Source: Anolis sagrei
Lineage: Eukaryota; Chordata; Lepidosauria; Squamata; Anolidae
Length of the DNA: 64,000 bases
NCBI RefSeq assembly: GCF_037176765.1
Contig: NC_090024.1
Coordinates: forward strand, 155,061,278 to 155,125,277
Direction: 5' to 3'
Of this stretch, positions 1 through 12,100 are shown in pieces. The position numbers and the translations under genes were made by a program. Positions within the stretch are counted from its first letter, which is position 1; every line of letters begins with the position of its first letter. A model generated the notes under the pieces. It ran no database searches, was not told the DNA's origin, and was given only the letters and a program-made list of their open reading frames with translations.

Positions 1-144
1 AAATTCAAACTACCAAATGGCCAAGAAAGACTATGGTTGAATAATAAGAAAATATATTACAATAATTACATGTAATTGATGAAATTAGAATAAGCTGAGG
101 TAATAGAACTGATGGTCTATATATTCATAACACTATGTGGATGA

Positions 145-330
145 TGAGCCCCCTGGTGGTGCAGCGGGTTAAACCCCTGGTGGTGCAGTCATACCAGCCA
201 CATGATTTAGGAGGTGTCTATGGACAACGCTGGCTGTTCAACTTAGAAATGGAAATGAGCACCACCCCCCAGAGTTGGATACGACTAGGCTTAATGTCAG
301 TGGAAACCTTTACCTTTACTTATGTGAATA
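145..330 (+). mobile_element. Sauria-type SINE with Bov-B-derived tail
   Basis: It starts CCCCCTGGTGGTGCAGCGGG (tRNA-like head), continues with AGAAATGGAAATGAGCACCA, and ends TTAATGTCAGTGGAAACC TTTACC, the Bov-B-like tail. The head is partly doubled. Confidence 0.75.
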
Positions 331-769
331 ATGGGATGGGAGTTGGGGATGTACAGATCTGGGAATAGATGGAAAAGATATTTTAAAAATAAAGGGATAC
401 AATGATTCCTAATATCACTCTTACGTTGTGTAATTCTAATTGCTTATTACATGGACAGGCAATAATGTAAATAAACCCCTTAGAATTAAAATTAGTAAAA
501 CAATTGAAATTAGGTGTTCTTTTCATAATTGGATTTGTGAATTGCTTGGTTTCAAGACATCATTTATAACATAACAGTGACTACATTTATGCTGACCTAG
601 AGTATAGTTATCCTTTTAAAACCAGTGTGAACTAATTTATCTCTTAAAAAGAGATCCTACCACAATCTGAGACTGAATATTCCATTGTTGAAAAGTTCTA
701 ACAAGCAGGCAGATTTCCCCAATATTCAGGTAGAACCTCTTCTCCTGCTATACAATTCTATTGAATCCA

Positions 770-1195
770 TGTCCTAGACTCTGGAGCACCAGAAAACAAG
801 CCTGCTTTGTCTTCAATAAAACCGCCTTTCAAATATTTAAACATGGCTACCATGTTGTCCCTTAACCGTGTCTTCTCCAAATTAAACTTATCTAGCTCTT
901 CAACCTGTTCCTCAGTGGGTTTTACTTTTAGACCGTGGATCATTTTGGTTACCCTCCTACGAATACATTTCAACTTGTCAGTACTGTTCCTGAACTGTGG
1001 TGCCTAGAACTGGACAGAGTATTCCAGGTGAAATCTGACCATAGCAGGACTATTTCTTCCCTTAATGCTCCTATCATTGCAGGCCAGAATCACATTGGCC
1101 TCTTTAGCTATCACATCACACTGTTAACTTCTCCTGTACAACCCACCCCAGGCACTGAGGTCCTCAAAGGGGTGGCTGCTAGTCATGTGCGATCC
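770..1195 (-). mobile_element. CR1-like LINE fragment
   Basis: The minus strand reads KMIHGLKVKPTEEQVEELDK, FNLEKTRLRDNMVAMFKYLK, the usual end of a CR1 reverse transcriptase (KMI-GLE, LEKRRLRGDL, YLKG). The adjacent sequence to about 1,190 matches the widespread reptile repeat that follows it. Confidence 0.6.
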
Positions 1196-2370
1196 ATTTA
1201 AAAAAGGTTCTAAACTGTGTTCAAAAATAGGGGGTGCTGACTCTTGGTTTCTAAAGTTCTTTCCGAATTTTAGAGTTAAAAGTTTTGGAACTCTAATGAA
1301 ACTTATGAATCTTCATAAGTACTTCGTTAATGGAAGTTGCGCAGCGCAATAAGGAAAACTTCACTGGTAGTGGGGAAACTTCTTTCACCCTCATTTTTGA
1401 GCTATCCTGATGAAACTAAGGCGGAACTACAAAATGGAACTTGGGGAAGTTACCAGTACACATGGGACAGGGGGCAGTATGGGGTTAGGGAGGGGTTTGG
1501 CAAGGGTGGCGGGTGGTGATTGGATGTTTGGGTGGCGGGTGATGATTGGATGTTTATTAAACTGCACCATAACTTTGAACCAATGATTTTGTTCCGGGGC
1601 GGTCCTAAACCGAACCCCTTTGACTGTATAAAAAAGGCCACATGGCTTGAGGCCTGGGTCGTTTCCACGAGGCGCCATGTTGCGTAGGAGGCGACCCAAG
1701 CAGCTGCTTGACTTCTGAGTAAACTGCTTTCTTGAAAGAAACTGACTGCCTGTCTTGTTGTTCCTGCGCCCGCCGATTTTGCAGCCTAGGAAAGGGGTCA
1801 TCCGCTTCAAAACTTGTTACTGTGGTGGAACACATTTATTACTGTTAGCTCACTGAATTTCAAAATGTTGGACTTATCCATGGATTTTTGTTGCATTTTC
1901 AAAGTTTTTATAAAAAACTTTTTTTAATAATACAGAAAATTTGTTCCCGGTTTGAAAGTATTATTTTCTGTTTTACTGAGTAGTCTTTACTTTGAAAGTA
2001 GTTGTTCTATTCTAGAACAGTTTCTGTTTTTGTGGCAGAAACTGTGTTAAATGTTAAGTTTCCCCCATCGTATGGAGGAAAGATCAACAAAATGTGGGTA
2101 GCTCCATTGGAGTTACCCCAAAAACACTTTCCTCCCTGTGGTGGCAGAGGAAACATCTTACAACACTTCCCCTCCTCTTTGGGAGGAATGTAGGCAGGGC
2201 CAAGCTAAGGGACGATGCTTGGCAGGCCCCATTGACAACTGGGAAAGGGGGCTGAAAAACCCTCATGCGAAGAGGTCTCTAGAGAGGTTCTCGGCTTCCC
2301 TAAATTACATTTCCCAGAATTCCACAGGAACAGATCAAACAATAGCCTCCATTCTATAAGATTGGTGGGA
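1196..2370. other. Unassigned stretch downstream of the vitellogenin gene
   Basis: No gene is seen. The piece 1,500-1,570 has a doubled GGGTGGCGGGTGATGATTGG block. The piece 1,620-1,850 is GC-richer, with a TATA-like TGTATAAAAAAGG. Nothing supports a coding call. Confidence 0.4.
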
Positions 2371-2640
2371 AAACATCCCCAGATAAGCTTGTTATTGGCT
2401 GCCCCAAGATGCGCAAAAGAGATTTGCCAGCTAAATCAGCTGTTGGAATTTAAGACGCAACTGAAGACCCATTTCTTCCAGCAAGCCTGCTCAGTCAGTT
2501 TTAAGTTGTGAATTTTAATCTGAATTTCATCAATGGATTTTAATTTGTTATTTAACTCTGCTTCATAGAATTTCCTCAGCTCTGGATTAGACCTTTCCTA
2601 ACAGCAGTCTCCCCCATTTCCAGTAACTCTCTTTACATCA
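2371..2640 (+). mobile_element. L2/CR1-like LINE 3' fragment
   Basis: It encodes LEFKTQLKTHFFQQACSVSF, the 'FK..LKT.LF..AF' motif at the end of L2/CR1 reverse transcriptases, followed by A/T-rich tail sequence. Confidence 0.5.
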
Positions 2641-3138
2641 TCGGTAACACAGAGTCTCCCTTATATAAATTATTGGTGCCAGAATGCTTGGGGTTGTTAG
2701 GGTGTTTTTTTTTGGGGGGGGGGGGAGTTGTATACCAGTATTTGGATATAGATAGTTAACGAGGAACATCGTATCACAATTTTTCCTCAACCTATCAACA
2801 TTCAACACACTCCAAAATTCTACATCACTTCTTCTCCATGTTTTCATGCCTACTTTATACACACTAACATATTTTCCCCATACAACAGTTTTCATTTCTC
2901 TTAATATAGGCATTACTCATTGGTTATATATAAAGCCTTTGACTCAGTGGGTTTGAAAGTGTTGAAATCCCTGATAAAGAAATACTGTTTTGGAGAGGGT
3001 TTCCAACATTTAATAGAACAAATATACTCAGAAATCTGGGCCAAAGTCATAATTAAGTATTTGAGTACTGAACCTTTTAGTATTAAGTAAGGAGTAAAGC
3101 AGGGTTGCCCTTTCCCCCAGTACTATTTATATTAGTTA

Positions 3139-4488
3139 CTAGCTGTACCCTGCCACGTGTTGCTGTGGCCCTCAGAAAACAGAGGAATTCTAGTTGAAGG
3201 AATCGACAGAAGGGACAGATGTAAAATTCGGTAGCCAAGTTTATTTCAAAAATTGTAGAAGCAGCCCAAGGCCTTGTCAAACTACAACTCCCTGGGATCC
3301 ACAGCCTTGAACTAAGTTAAAATGCTGCTGAACCACATTAATTTCCCAGTGTAGATGCACCCGCTAGTTTCATCTCCCATCCTTTCTGAAAGGCATCTCC
3401 CATCATCCCCAGAGTGTTTTGGGGATGCAAGGAGTTGCAATCCATCACCTTTGGAAAGCTCAAGGAATAACTCTGCACATGCTCAGAGGCACCCAGCAAG
3501 AATCTTTGCCCACAAAACTTCTCCCCTTGCAGGCCTCAGCCCCCAATCTCAGGCTCCTGCATCTCACCTTTTCTCCTCCAAACAAGAGCCTCCTCTGCAG
3601 TAAATAAAGCTTTTGGTCATTCTTGCTGGCCCTGGAGAGTGGTGGACGGGGTAATCCTTAGCTCCCCCCACCCCAGGAGCCATGTGACACTAACTTAAAG
3701 TTAGCATGGGGCTGGAAGCCTGCAGAGACATAGCCAGGAATCTGGTGGATGCTGCAGAGAGAGAGAGAGAGAGAGAGAGACAAAGAGGAGAGTCCGTCTC
3801 CCTTCCTGCTGCTCCCCTCTCTCTCTCTGCCTCTTTTGCTGCTGCTGCTTCCTCTGATATGTTGGAGCATGGAGAATCCAAAAAATAAGGGCATTGCTGC
3901 AGAGTGACGGCACAAAGTAAATCTAAAGTGTTGTTTACCTCTTTTTGTTTGTTCTTTCCCCTCATCTCCTAATGTGTCCCCCATCCCTCCTTTCCTTCAG
4001 TTGCAAGTTTTCTTCTTGGAAGAGGAGGAGGAGGGAGCCCGGCCTCCTCTGCACCTGCCGGAGTGCTGCTGCCTGGGGAAGCACGTCTTGGGGGGGGGGG
4101 GGGAGGGGGACTCACCCTTCTCCACACCCCATAGTGTGAGGACCCCTGATGTAAAGGATAGTGTCAGGGTAGCAGGCCTGCGGGGATGAGGGCTTTTTCT
4201 CCAGCTCCTGAAGGGAGGGCCTCCATGGGAGCCTGCTGGGCATGCACACTCACTGCTGGCCATGCACGTGCACTCCTTCCCTCCCCCTCCTTCCCTGAGG
4301 CTTACAGTTGAACGTCTTTCTAAGGGGGGTGGGGGGAGGGATGGGGAAGTGTTTTGGGGGGGGGGGTTGAGTGGAGAACATACATTGGGTTGTTAGGTGT
4401 CTTGTGTCCAAATTTGGGGTCAATTCCCCCAGTGGTTATTGAGTTCTGATGGTATCACAAACGAACATTACATTTTTATTTATATAGA
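3139..4488 (-). mobile_element. Helitron, non-autonomous, inserted in the L1 copy
   Basis: On the minus strand it begins TCTATATAAATAAAAATG and ends in CAGCTAG, flanked by A and T of the target, as Helitrons do; no target duplication is made. The end before CTAG has GC-rich complementary bases. It contains a GA/CT microsatellite near 3,755-3,781 and G runs near 4,090 and 4,350. It shares both ends with the copy at 25,324-26,935. No helicase frame was seen. Confidence 0.75.
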
Positions 4489-4612
4489 TGGAATTATTAG
4501 CTTCTGCAATCAGGAAAGATAAGGAGATACAGAGAATGGGCATGGACAACAAAATCAAAATCCGTTTATTTGCAGATGATACACTTTTGACAGTCAGGAG
4601 TCTGGATAGGGC

Positions 4613-4849
4613 ACTTTTGTTGTTCATTCGTTCAGTTGTTTCTGACTCTTTGTGACCTCATGGACCAGCCCACGCCAGAGTTCCCTGTCAGCCATCACCA
4701 CCCCCAGCTCCTTCAAGGTCAATCCAGTCACTTCAAGAAGGCCATCCATCCATCTTGCCCTTGGTTGGCCCCTCTTCCTTTTTCCTTCCATTTTCCACAG
4801 CATCACTGCCTTCTCCAAGCTTTCCTGTCTTCTCATTATGTGGCACTAG
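4613..4849 (-). mobile_element. Bov-B LINE 3' end, inserted in the L1 copy
   Basis: The minus strand translates as the end of a Bov-B reverse transcriptase (GKRKRGQPRARWMDGLLEVT, then LTLKELGVV) and closes with the Bov-B tail near TTGTTCATTCGTTCAG. It interrupts the L1 frame; GGCACT-like bases occur at both borders, and these border positions are approximate. It is severely 5'-truncated. Confidence 0.8.
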
Positions 4850-6739
4850 ATCTGATAAATCTACATTTAAAACAGTTTGGAAAAATAACAGGACTAATAA
4901 TTTATTGGAAAAAAAATGGAGGTAACGATAATAAACCTGGAGGGAAAGGACAAAGAGAAAATAATGGACCAATTTAAGGTTAAGATTACAAGCAAAATTA
5001 AGTACTTGGGAGTCACAATACCAGTTAATTACTCAGAGTTAAAAATAAATAAATTTTGATAGACTATTTAGGGAAATTCAAAAAGACTATTGGAATACAA
5101 AAAAAATCTCTCATGGTTTGGCAAAACAGCCATTTTTAAAATGAAAATATTATCTAAATTTATCTTCCTTTGTAATATGTTACCTATTAAATTATCAGAT
5201 GTTGATCTTAAAAAATGGCAGAAAATAGTCAATAAATTTGGTAATGAAACTAGACGATCTAGGCCTATGATACATTCCTCAGAAATGAGGGGAATTAGGA
5301 ATAAGAGAACTAAAAACCTACTATCAGAGACATATAATAAAGGGAGTGTTTAGGCTGCTCTCAGAACCTAAATTAGTATAAATTAAACTTGAAGACAAAT
5401 GCTGGCAAAGAGATTATGAGGAAATGTTTTTTCCTATAAAAAATAGGCAAAATAATTAAGGGGTGTAAAAAAAACCTGGCTAAAGATGTTATGAAGAAAT
5501 GGGTTAAGTTATAAAACAAAATATTTCCAGGAGTTTCTCCCTTAACCCCAATAGTTTTATTGGAAATTACATGGAAGACCTGAGAGTGAAACTTAAGAAT
5601 AAAAAATTAGTGGAGGTGGAAACTGCTTTTTCTTGGAAAGAATGGATACAAAACTCAATGGGTAAATTTAATTATTTAGAGCAACAAGATGTCCTGAATT
5701 GGTTTGAGAGGCAGCAGCTATATACATGAGAAAAATACTGGTTAGGTAAAAATCCCATATGTAGAGAGTTAAATAAATATGAAGAATGGTTAAGTAAACT
5801 TAAAAAGCGAGAAATATCTGGGAAAGGACTAATTGGGAAAAATATTTAATGGATTTATAGACAAGGAAATCGTCTTGAAGCTGTTAGAAAAGGTATGGGA
5901 GGAGATCTGGGGCCTCTGATGGAACTTGACTGGAAAAGGGTTCTAAAGTAGAGAGTGGTTAAGAATCTGTCAAAAAGATTAAAAGAAAACATGTATAAAG
6001 TCATATAGAGATGGTGTACCACACCAGTTAAATTATTTCAGAAGGATAGGAGGCAAAGTAACCTCTGCTGGAGATGTGGCATGCACAAAGGGAGATATTT
6101 TCATTCAGTGCCGAGCAGAAGAGTTTTTGAGACAATATATTTATGGAAATAGGTAACATTATAGGATTAAACATTGCCCTGAGTGCTAGGCTAGCATTAT
6201 TAATTGATGCCACAAAGCTGAACAAAGATAGGGAAAAAAGAACCAGTGATTATTTTACTCACAGTGGCGAGACTTAGAATTGCAAGGAACTGAAAGATAG
6301 TAACCAATCTCACACTGAGATTGGCGGTGCTAATTGACTTTGCGTCTCCCCTCGGCTTCAATCTGCCCGGGGGTGGGGGCTTATTTTGCCCTCCCGACCG
6401 AAAAAGCGGTTTGCGTTCAGAGAGCACTCAGAACTCCCAACCTGCCGCCATCAGTGCTCACCGGAAGAACATTCAGGGGGAAATTAATAGATCAGAATTT
6501 GATTCATATTGGTCGGTTTTCATTAAATATATTTTAGAGAGTGATAAGGGGAATTTTGGTCAGGAATTTTGGATATGCCATTTGTTTACTGGTTGACTCA
6601 TAAAATTATGGCAAAGAAAATGATACTTGTTCAGGCCTCGGTGGTGGGGTTATGTGTTTGTAAAAAGTTCTTTGTTTTGTGGTCTCTTTACACTGTAAGC
6701 TGTTAATATATGTAAATATTTGTTTAAAAATAGAGGTGT

Positions 6740-7182
6740 GAAATTCAACTTGTCAAATTTCTGTTCAGAATGCACTGTCTAGTTTTCTTATTTTGATTCT
6801 ACTTTTTATTTATTATACTTCAACTTCATTAAAAATTATTTATCTTATTTAGGCACCTTTGAAGCTCTAGTAGCTCAATGTCTAGTAGCTTATTAGGATA
6901 CATGTCTCTGTGCAATTATGTTCCATTAGTGTATTTGTTTGCTTATTATGTTAGCATTTTTGTAAAAAGTTTATTAATGTGTATTTTTATTCTTGAGTGT
7001 TGTGTGACTTCTAACATGGCATTGAATGTTTGCCTGTTTTATATGTATGTAAACCATCCTGAATCCCTATGGGGAGAGAAAGTGGTCTAGAAATAAAGTA
7101 TTATTATTATTATTAGTAGTAGTAGTAGTAGTGTTAGTATTAATACTTTCTCAAGTCACTCCTGACATGAAACAAATTAATG

Positions 7183-7226
<44 letters not shown>

Positions 7227-8300
7227 TTCCTGGAGCAGCCACAGAACCTCTGAGAAGTACACATGGAGCCCTTAGGGCTCCACAGAGCACAGGTTGGAAG
7301 CCACTGTCCTAGAGGGCAAATCTAACCTGTACTTTATCTAAGAGCAGAGTTCAAAAATAGAACGTTACTTGTAACATCTTATTGTAACTTACATTTCAAG
7401 GAAAAATCTGTGAAAATCTGACCAAACTTCTATAGTGTAATGTAACAAGGTTTTTGCCTTTTCAGTCAGCACTCCTAGTCCACAATTTCTGCATTCATGG
7501 ATTCAGCCATCCACAGTTTGAAAATATTCCCTCCTGCCAAAAAATATTCTGATAGACAAAGCTTGATTTTACCATTTGCATTGTACTGCACTATTGTATT
7601 TAATGGCACTTAAATATTCACAGATTTTGGTGTCCGATGGAGTACTGAAAGCAAATCTCACTGGATATAAGGGTGCACTGTACTTGTTTATTAGGTCTCT
7701 TCTGACTCAAATTGAGCAATGGAGTGAGGAGACACATAGCTGTCTTGCTTAGCTTATTTTTGGGGCATAATGAAACCAGGTGAAGAGGAAAGGAGCAAGA
7801 AACAGGGAGCTCCTCCACCCAATGAAATCATACTAAGAAAAAACCCATTCCATGTATTTCTTAGAGTCAACATTAAGTCAGAAGGAACTTCAAAGCTCAC
7901 AATAACAATAGTGAATATGCAAGTTATAGATTTAGGCTTGTGGTTTTAAGATATTTTAAAAATGTTAATTATGTGATTTTATGTAAAACTGTTACCTATA
8001 TGAGCTCTTCTGGATAATAGAATAAATGAATAAAAGTAGTAATAGGGGTATAGCTTTTTATTCTTCACTGAAACAGTTTGGAGAACAACAATTCTGGAGT
8101 TATTAGTTTACTGTTATGAAACCTAGAATGGAGATTTCATTACTTTCTGTAGTGATTTTAATAATTACAATTCTTCATCCACTCAGTTTCTAATCCACTA
8201 AATAGGTGTGTCCACGCATCATGTAGCAGAAACATTTCCCTTCATGCTTCAGCATATATAATGGAATAAAGACATCATCACTGTATTACTCATTTTGAAT
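6740..8300. other. Unassigned stretch before the vitellogenin 3' end
   Basis: Apart from LINE-tail pieces at 7.0-7.23 kb, I see only A/T-rich single-copy-like sequence and no open host gene. Confidence 0.4.
7010..7230 (+). repeat. LINE/SINE tail fragments with ATT microsatellites
   Basis: CATTGAATGTTTGCC and CCTGAATCCCTATGGGGAGA with AAATAAAG are followed by ATT/AGT repeats. A second ATT run is at 7,187-7,227. Confidence 0.6.
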
Positions 8301-8307
8301 GCAATTG

Positions 8308-8313
8308 TTTATT
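8308..8313 (-). terminator. Polyadenylation signal AATAAA of the minus-strand vitellogenin
   Basis: The plus strand reads TTTATT, i.e. AATAAA on the gene strand, about 190 nt beyond the stop codon. This gives a 3' UTR of roughly 210 nt, a usual size for vitellogenin mRNA. No closer AATAAA was noticed. Confidence 0.6.
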
Positions 8314-8503
8314 AGGAAGCCATTCATTTAATTCATGGTTCTCTGTACTTGGGATGGGATGGGACAGAGATCTAGGTTTTAGTAAGACTTTTACAATACT
8401 TAAATTAACATAGGTTCAGCTGCTCAGAATTGAGAGACTGGGCCACACAAAAAACAATATTACAGGTTAAGGTTCAGGTAGGAATTGGCAGTAGAGACAC
8501 GCT

Positions 8504-9090
8504 TCACTGATCACAAGAGCAAGCCACGTGGGATCGAACGGTGTCTACAAAATCTTCAGGTTTTTCAACAAGTTTTGTCATTTCAGTAGGCAAAGTTGTC
8601 CCTAGGGAAGAAGAAAAACAGGGAAGAAATTATCAGAATGGATGTTTTTCAGGGGGAAATACTTTTTTAGTCTCAACAGCTAAGGACAAACTAGACTCTT
8701 GCTTGCTTTCTCTTGAAAAGAAAGTCCGCTCTGAAGTTTCAAGGGAAGCCTCCAAATAGCAATTGGGGAAGGCAATTTTGATCAGGACAGCAATGCACTT
8801 TAATAATGATTTTGGATTGTCTGCACATTTCTTCCCTCTCCAAAACCTTTATTCCAGTTACATGTTACCTGTTCATGCCCAGCATTTTTTTTTAAAAAAA
8901 AATAATTATTACATTTGGCCCAGACATTGGTTTTTAAATGAGTCGTGTTATTGTTATTGTTTTTGCTTATTTTACTATGAGTTCTGTATTGTTTTTGTAT
9001 TATCGCCGTTATTGTTATTGTTGTATTGTGGACTCGGCCTCATGTAAGCCGCACCGAGTCCCTTGGGAGATGGTAGCAGGATACAAATCT

Positions 9091-9143
<53 letters not shown>

Positions 9144-12100
9144 TTAACACAGAGAGAACTGTGACTCTTTCCCATATCCCTTCTTTTGGAAGAGCAAGAA
9201 ATATCTTCATAGTGCCCTGAGCATTGCACTAAACCAGGTGCCCATCTACCTTATAATGTCAGGAAAAGAAAGAGAGAGAAGAGGAGACTAATTTTAGTCC
9301 TGAGTAGTAGATGTGACATAGACTTACCAGCTGACACACAGTGGAAACCGGCAGAAATCTCGCTGGTTTCAGTGGGCGAGCACCCTTCTTGGCACTGCAG
9401 AATGGGATGGTTGGAAACACACTGGGAATTTTCTTCTGCAGCCAGCACTGGATTCTCATGTGTCACTGTTGAGTGCTGCAGCTTGCAGGCTACAAGAGAA
9501 GAAGTAGGTTCGTTTAAAACCTTGAACAGAGAACCAGTGAACTGGCACATGAAAAGGCACTTTATCTAGCAGCCCTGCAAAGTCCCCAACTACCAGCCAT
9601 CTCAGTTGTAACAAAAGAGTCCACTTACTTCCACCTAAGGCATCAGGAACAACCCAGGACTGGGCAAAACTGACAAGATCTTTGGCCAAGTAGCCACTTG
9701 GGGTTCTGAGAGGTCCTGATTCTCCGTTGTAATTTTCACAGAGACCACAGGCCAATCCAATCTTAGGAGTCACCACAACCTTGATGAAAGGATGAACAGC
9801 ATTCATTGAAACTTAATTTACATTCAGGATGAGGAATAATGTAGCTACATCCATTCAGTCTCCCACGGAAACATTGAATTGAGGGTATTGTGTTAATGAT
9901 TGCATTGCTACTGAAAAATAGGATGGGAAGACCTTAATAGCAGTACAATGGCAAACACGTCGTCTCCACACACACACATATACTCAAAATAATAAGGATT
10001 GTTTCTTGCAGGCTACAACAGAGGAAGTAGGGGTCTGTGGCTCAAGGAAAACCCGTGTTCCTTTCTGGCTGCCACAGCTGGTGTTTCCTATGCCAATGGA
10101 TCTTGAATCAAAACAGAGTTCCTGTTTCCATTTTAAAGGAGATGTCTCATGTGCTGAAATGATGGGGAGGGGTTGTGTGTCAAGGCCCAAAATCTTGAGT
10201 AGAACTTTTAAAGTTCTGCATAACACAATCAAAGGGGATTGGCTGCTCCATCAAATCTCAAACCATCATCCATTGCCCTCGGCAACATCTGGCCAGGATG
10301 CAGAGAGAGAATGAGATTTATGGAGAAGGCCAAAGGAAAACACAAGTTTGGATTGGGAGTTTGCAAATCATATCTGGAAAATGATTTGCAGTCTGGAAAA
10401 TGATTTGCAACAAGAAACATACCGTGACATTACGTCCATCATAGAACAGTCGCTCCAATCCATTTTTCTCCATCTGCAGAGTAATATCTTTGTCTCCTAC
10501 TGTAACAATGATACCATTTGTTTCTGCAATTTAAACAAAGAAAAAGGTTAGCTATAGCAAATAAAATGGGCTTTGAACTAAATCTCATGCTCTTATAGAA
10601 CAGGAAATCCCTGTTCATCAACTTCCTATAGTCTATTTCTGTCTATTTTATAATAAAAAAGAGATAACCTTTCTGTTAATCTGTGTTACCTATCTATCTA
10701 TCTATACATATAATAAAAGTCAAAGTTTGTATGCAGCGGATGTGTGGCGGGAGGAGTATGTGCCAGCGTTCTGATTGCCTGCAGCTGTGGTGCTATTTGC
10801 ATATGGTCTCTGATTGGCCAGCTTCAATAGGAGCCCCTGGTGGAGAAAAGAGTTCATGACAGAAACGGGGACATGAGAAGGAAATTTGCATATATTCTCT
10901 GATTGGCCAGCCTCAATTCCAAGATTCCGAGATGACAAAGAGAGGAAAGGAAAAGGCCAGGGGCCTTTTACCAATACAGAAAATTACCAATACAGACCAA
11001 ACTTGGCACACAAAGCCCCCATGACCCACTCGACATCCTACTGCAGTTTGGAGGAGGATTAACTATGGATGATGGGACTTGCAGTACTATCACTCACATT
11101 CTGAGACTGCTGTTAACCTCATCCAATGACTGATCAGGACCAAACTTGGCACATAGACCTCTCATGACCCACTTTACATCCTGGTGTGGTTTGGCCGGGG
11201 ATGGACCATGGATTATGGGACTTGCAGTACCTTTGCTCAATTCTTGAGACCACTGCAACCCTCATCCAATTACCGATAAAGACCAAACTTGGCACACTGA
11301 GTCTCCATGATGCACTCTACATCCTGGTGCAGTTTGGAGGAGGATGCACCATGGACGATGGGACTTGCAATACCTGCACTCCCTTCCTAAGACCATTACA
11401 ACTGCCAACAATGATGGATCAGGACCACAATTTACACAGAGAGCCCGCATGACCCACTCTATATCCTGGTGCGGTTTGGAAGAATTTGACAATGGATGAT
11501 GGGACTTGCAGTCACTTCACTCACTTCCTGAGACCACTGAGAACCTCGCCAATGACTGATCAAGGGCAAACTTGGCACACAGAGTCCCCATGACCCACTC
11601 TACATCCTGGTGCACTTTCGAGGAGGACAGACCATGGATGATAGGTCTTCAAGTACCTCCACTCCCTTCCCAAGACTGCTGCAACCCTCATCTAATGTTC
11701 AATCAAAACAAAACTTGACACACAGAGCCCCCATGACCCACTCTACATCCTACTGCAGTTTGGAGTAGGGCATACTATGGATGATGGGACTTGAAGTACC
11801 TCTACTCGCTTTCCGAGACTGCTGCGACCCTCTACAATGACTGAACAACACAAAACTTGGCACATAGACCCCTCAAGACCCACTTTACGCCCTGGTGTGG
11901 GTTGATTGTGGATTGAGCATGGATTATGGGACTTGCAGTACCTTCGTTCAATTCCTGAGACCACTGCAACCATCATCCAATTTCCGATAAGGACCAAACT
12001 TGGCAGACTGGGTCTCCATGATGCACTCTACATCCTGGTGCGGTTTGGAGGATGATGCACCATGGACGATGGGACTTGCAGTACCATCACTCACTTAGTG

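Larger units (their letters stand above)
2920..6730 (+). mobile_element. L1-type LINE copy, 5'-truncated, split by a Helitron and a Bov-B copy
   Basis: Three pieces (about 2920-3138, 4489-4612, 4850-6730) read as one L1 second ORF: YKAFDSV, then GVKQGC, then LVM joined to ELLASAIRKDKEIQ, LFADDTLL, FGKITGLIIYWKK, and a C-terminal part with GIRELKTYYQR. The join across the Helitron (3138 to 4489) is exact: GTTA plus TG restores Val-Met in frame. Stops are present before GVKQGC and in many later places, and the frame shifts between GVKQGC and LVM, so it is a dead copy. The 5' half of the element is missing. Confidence 0.85.

Noticed and set aside
1600-1850. Possible solo LTR: TATA-like TGTATAAAAAAGG followed by GC-rich sequence
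   Set aside because: No matching end repeats, primer site or internal viral sequence was recognised; too weak to call.
8975-9229. Lysine-rich open frame on the minus strand
   Set aside because: It is the translation of a TCT microsatellite at a LINE tail.
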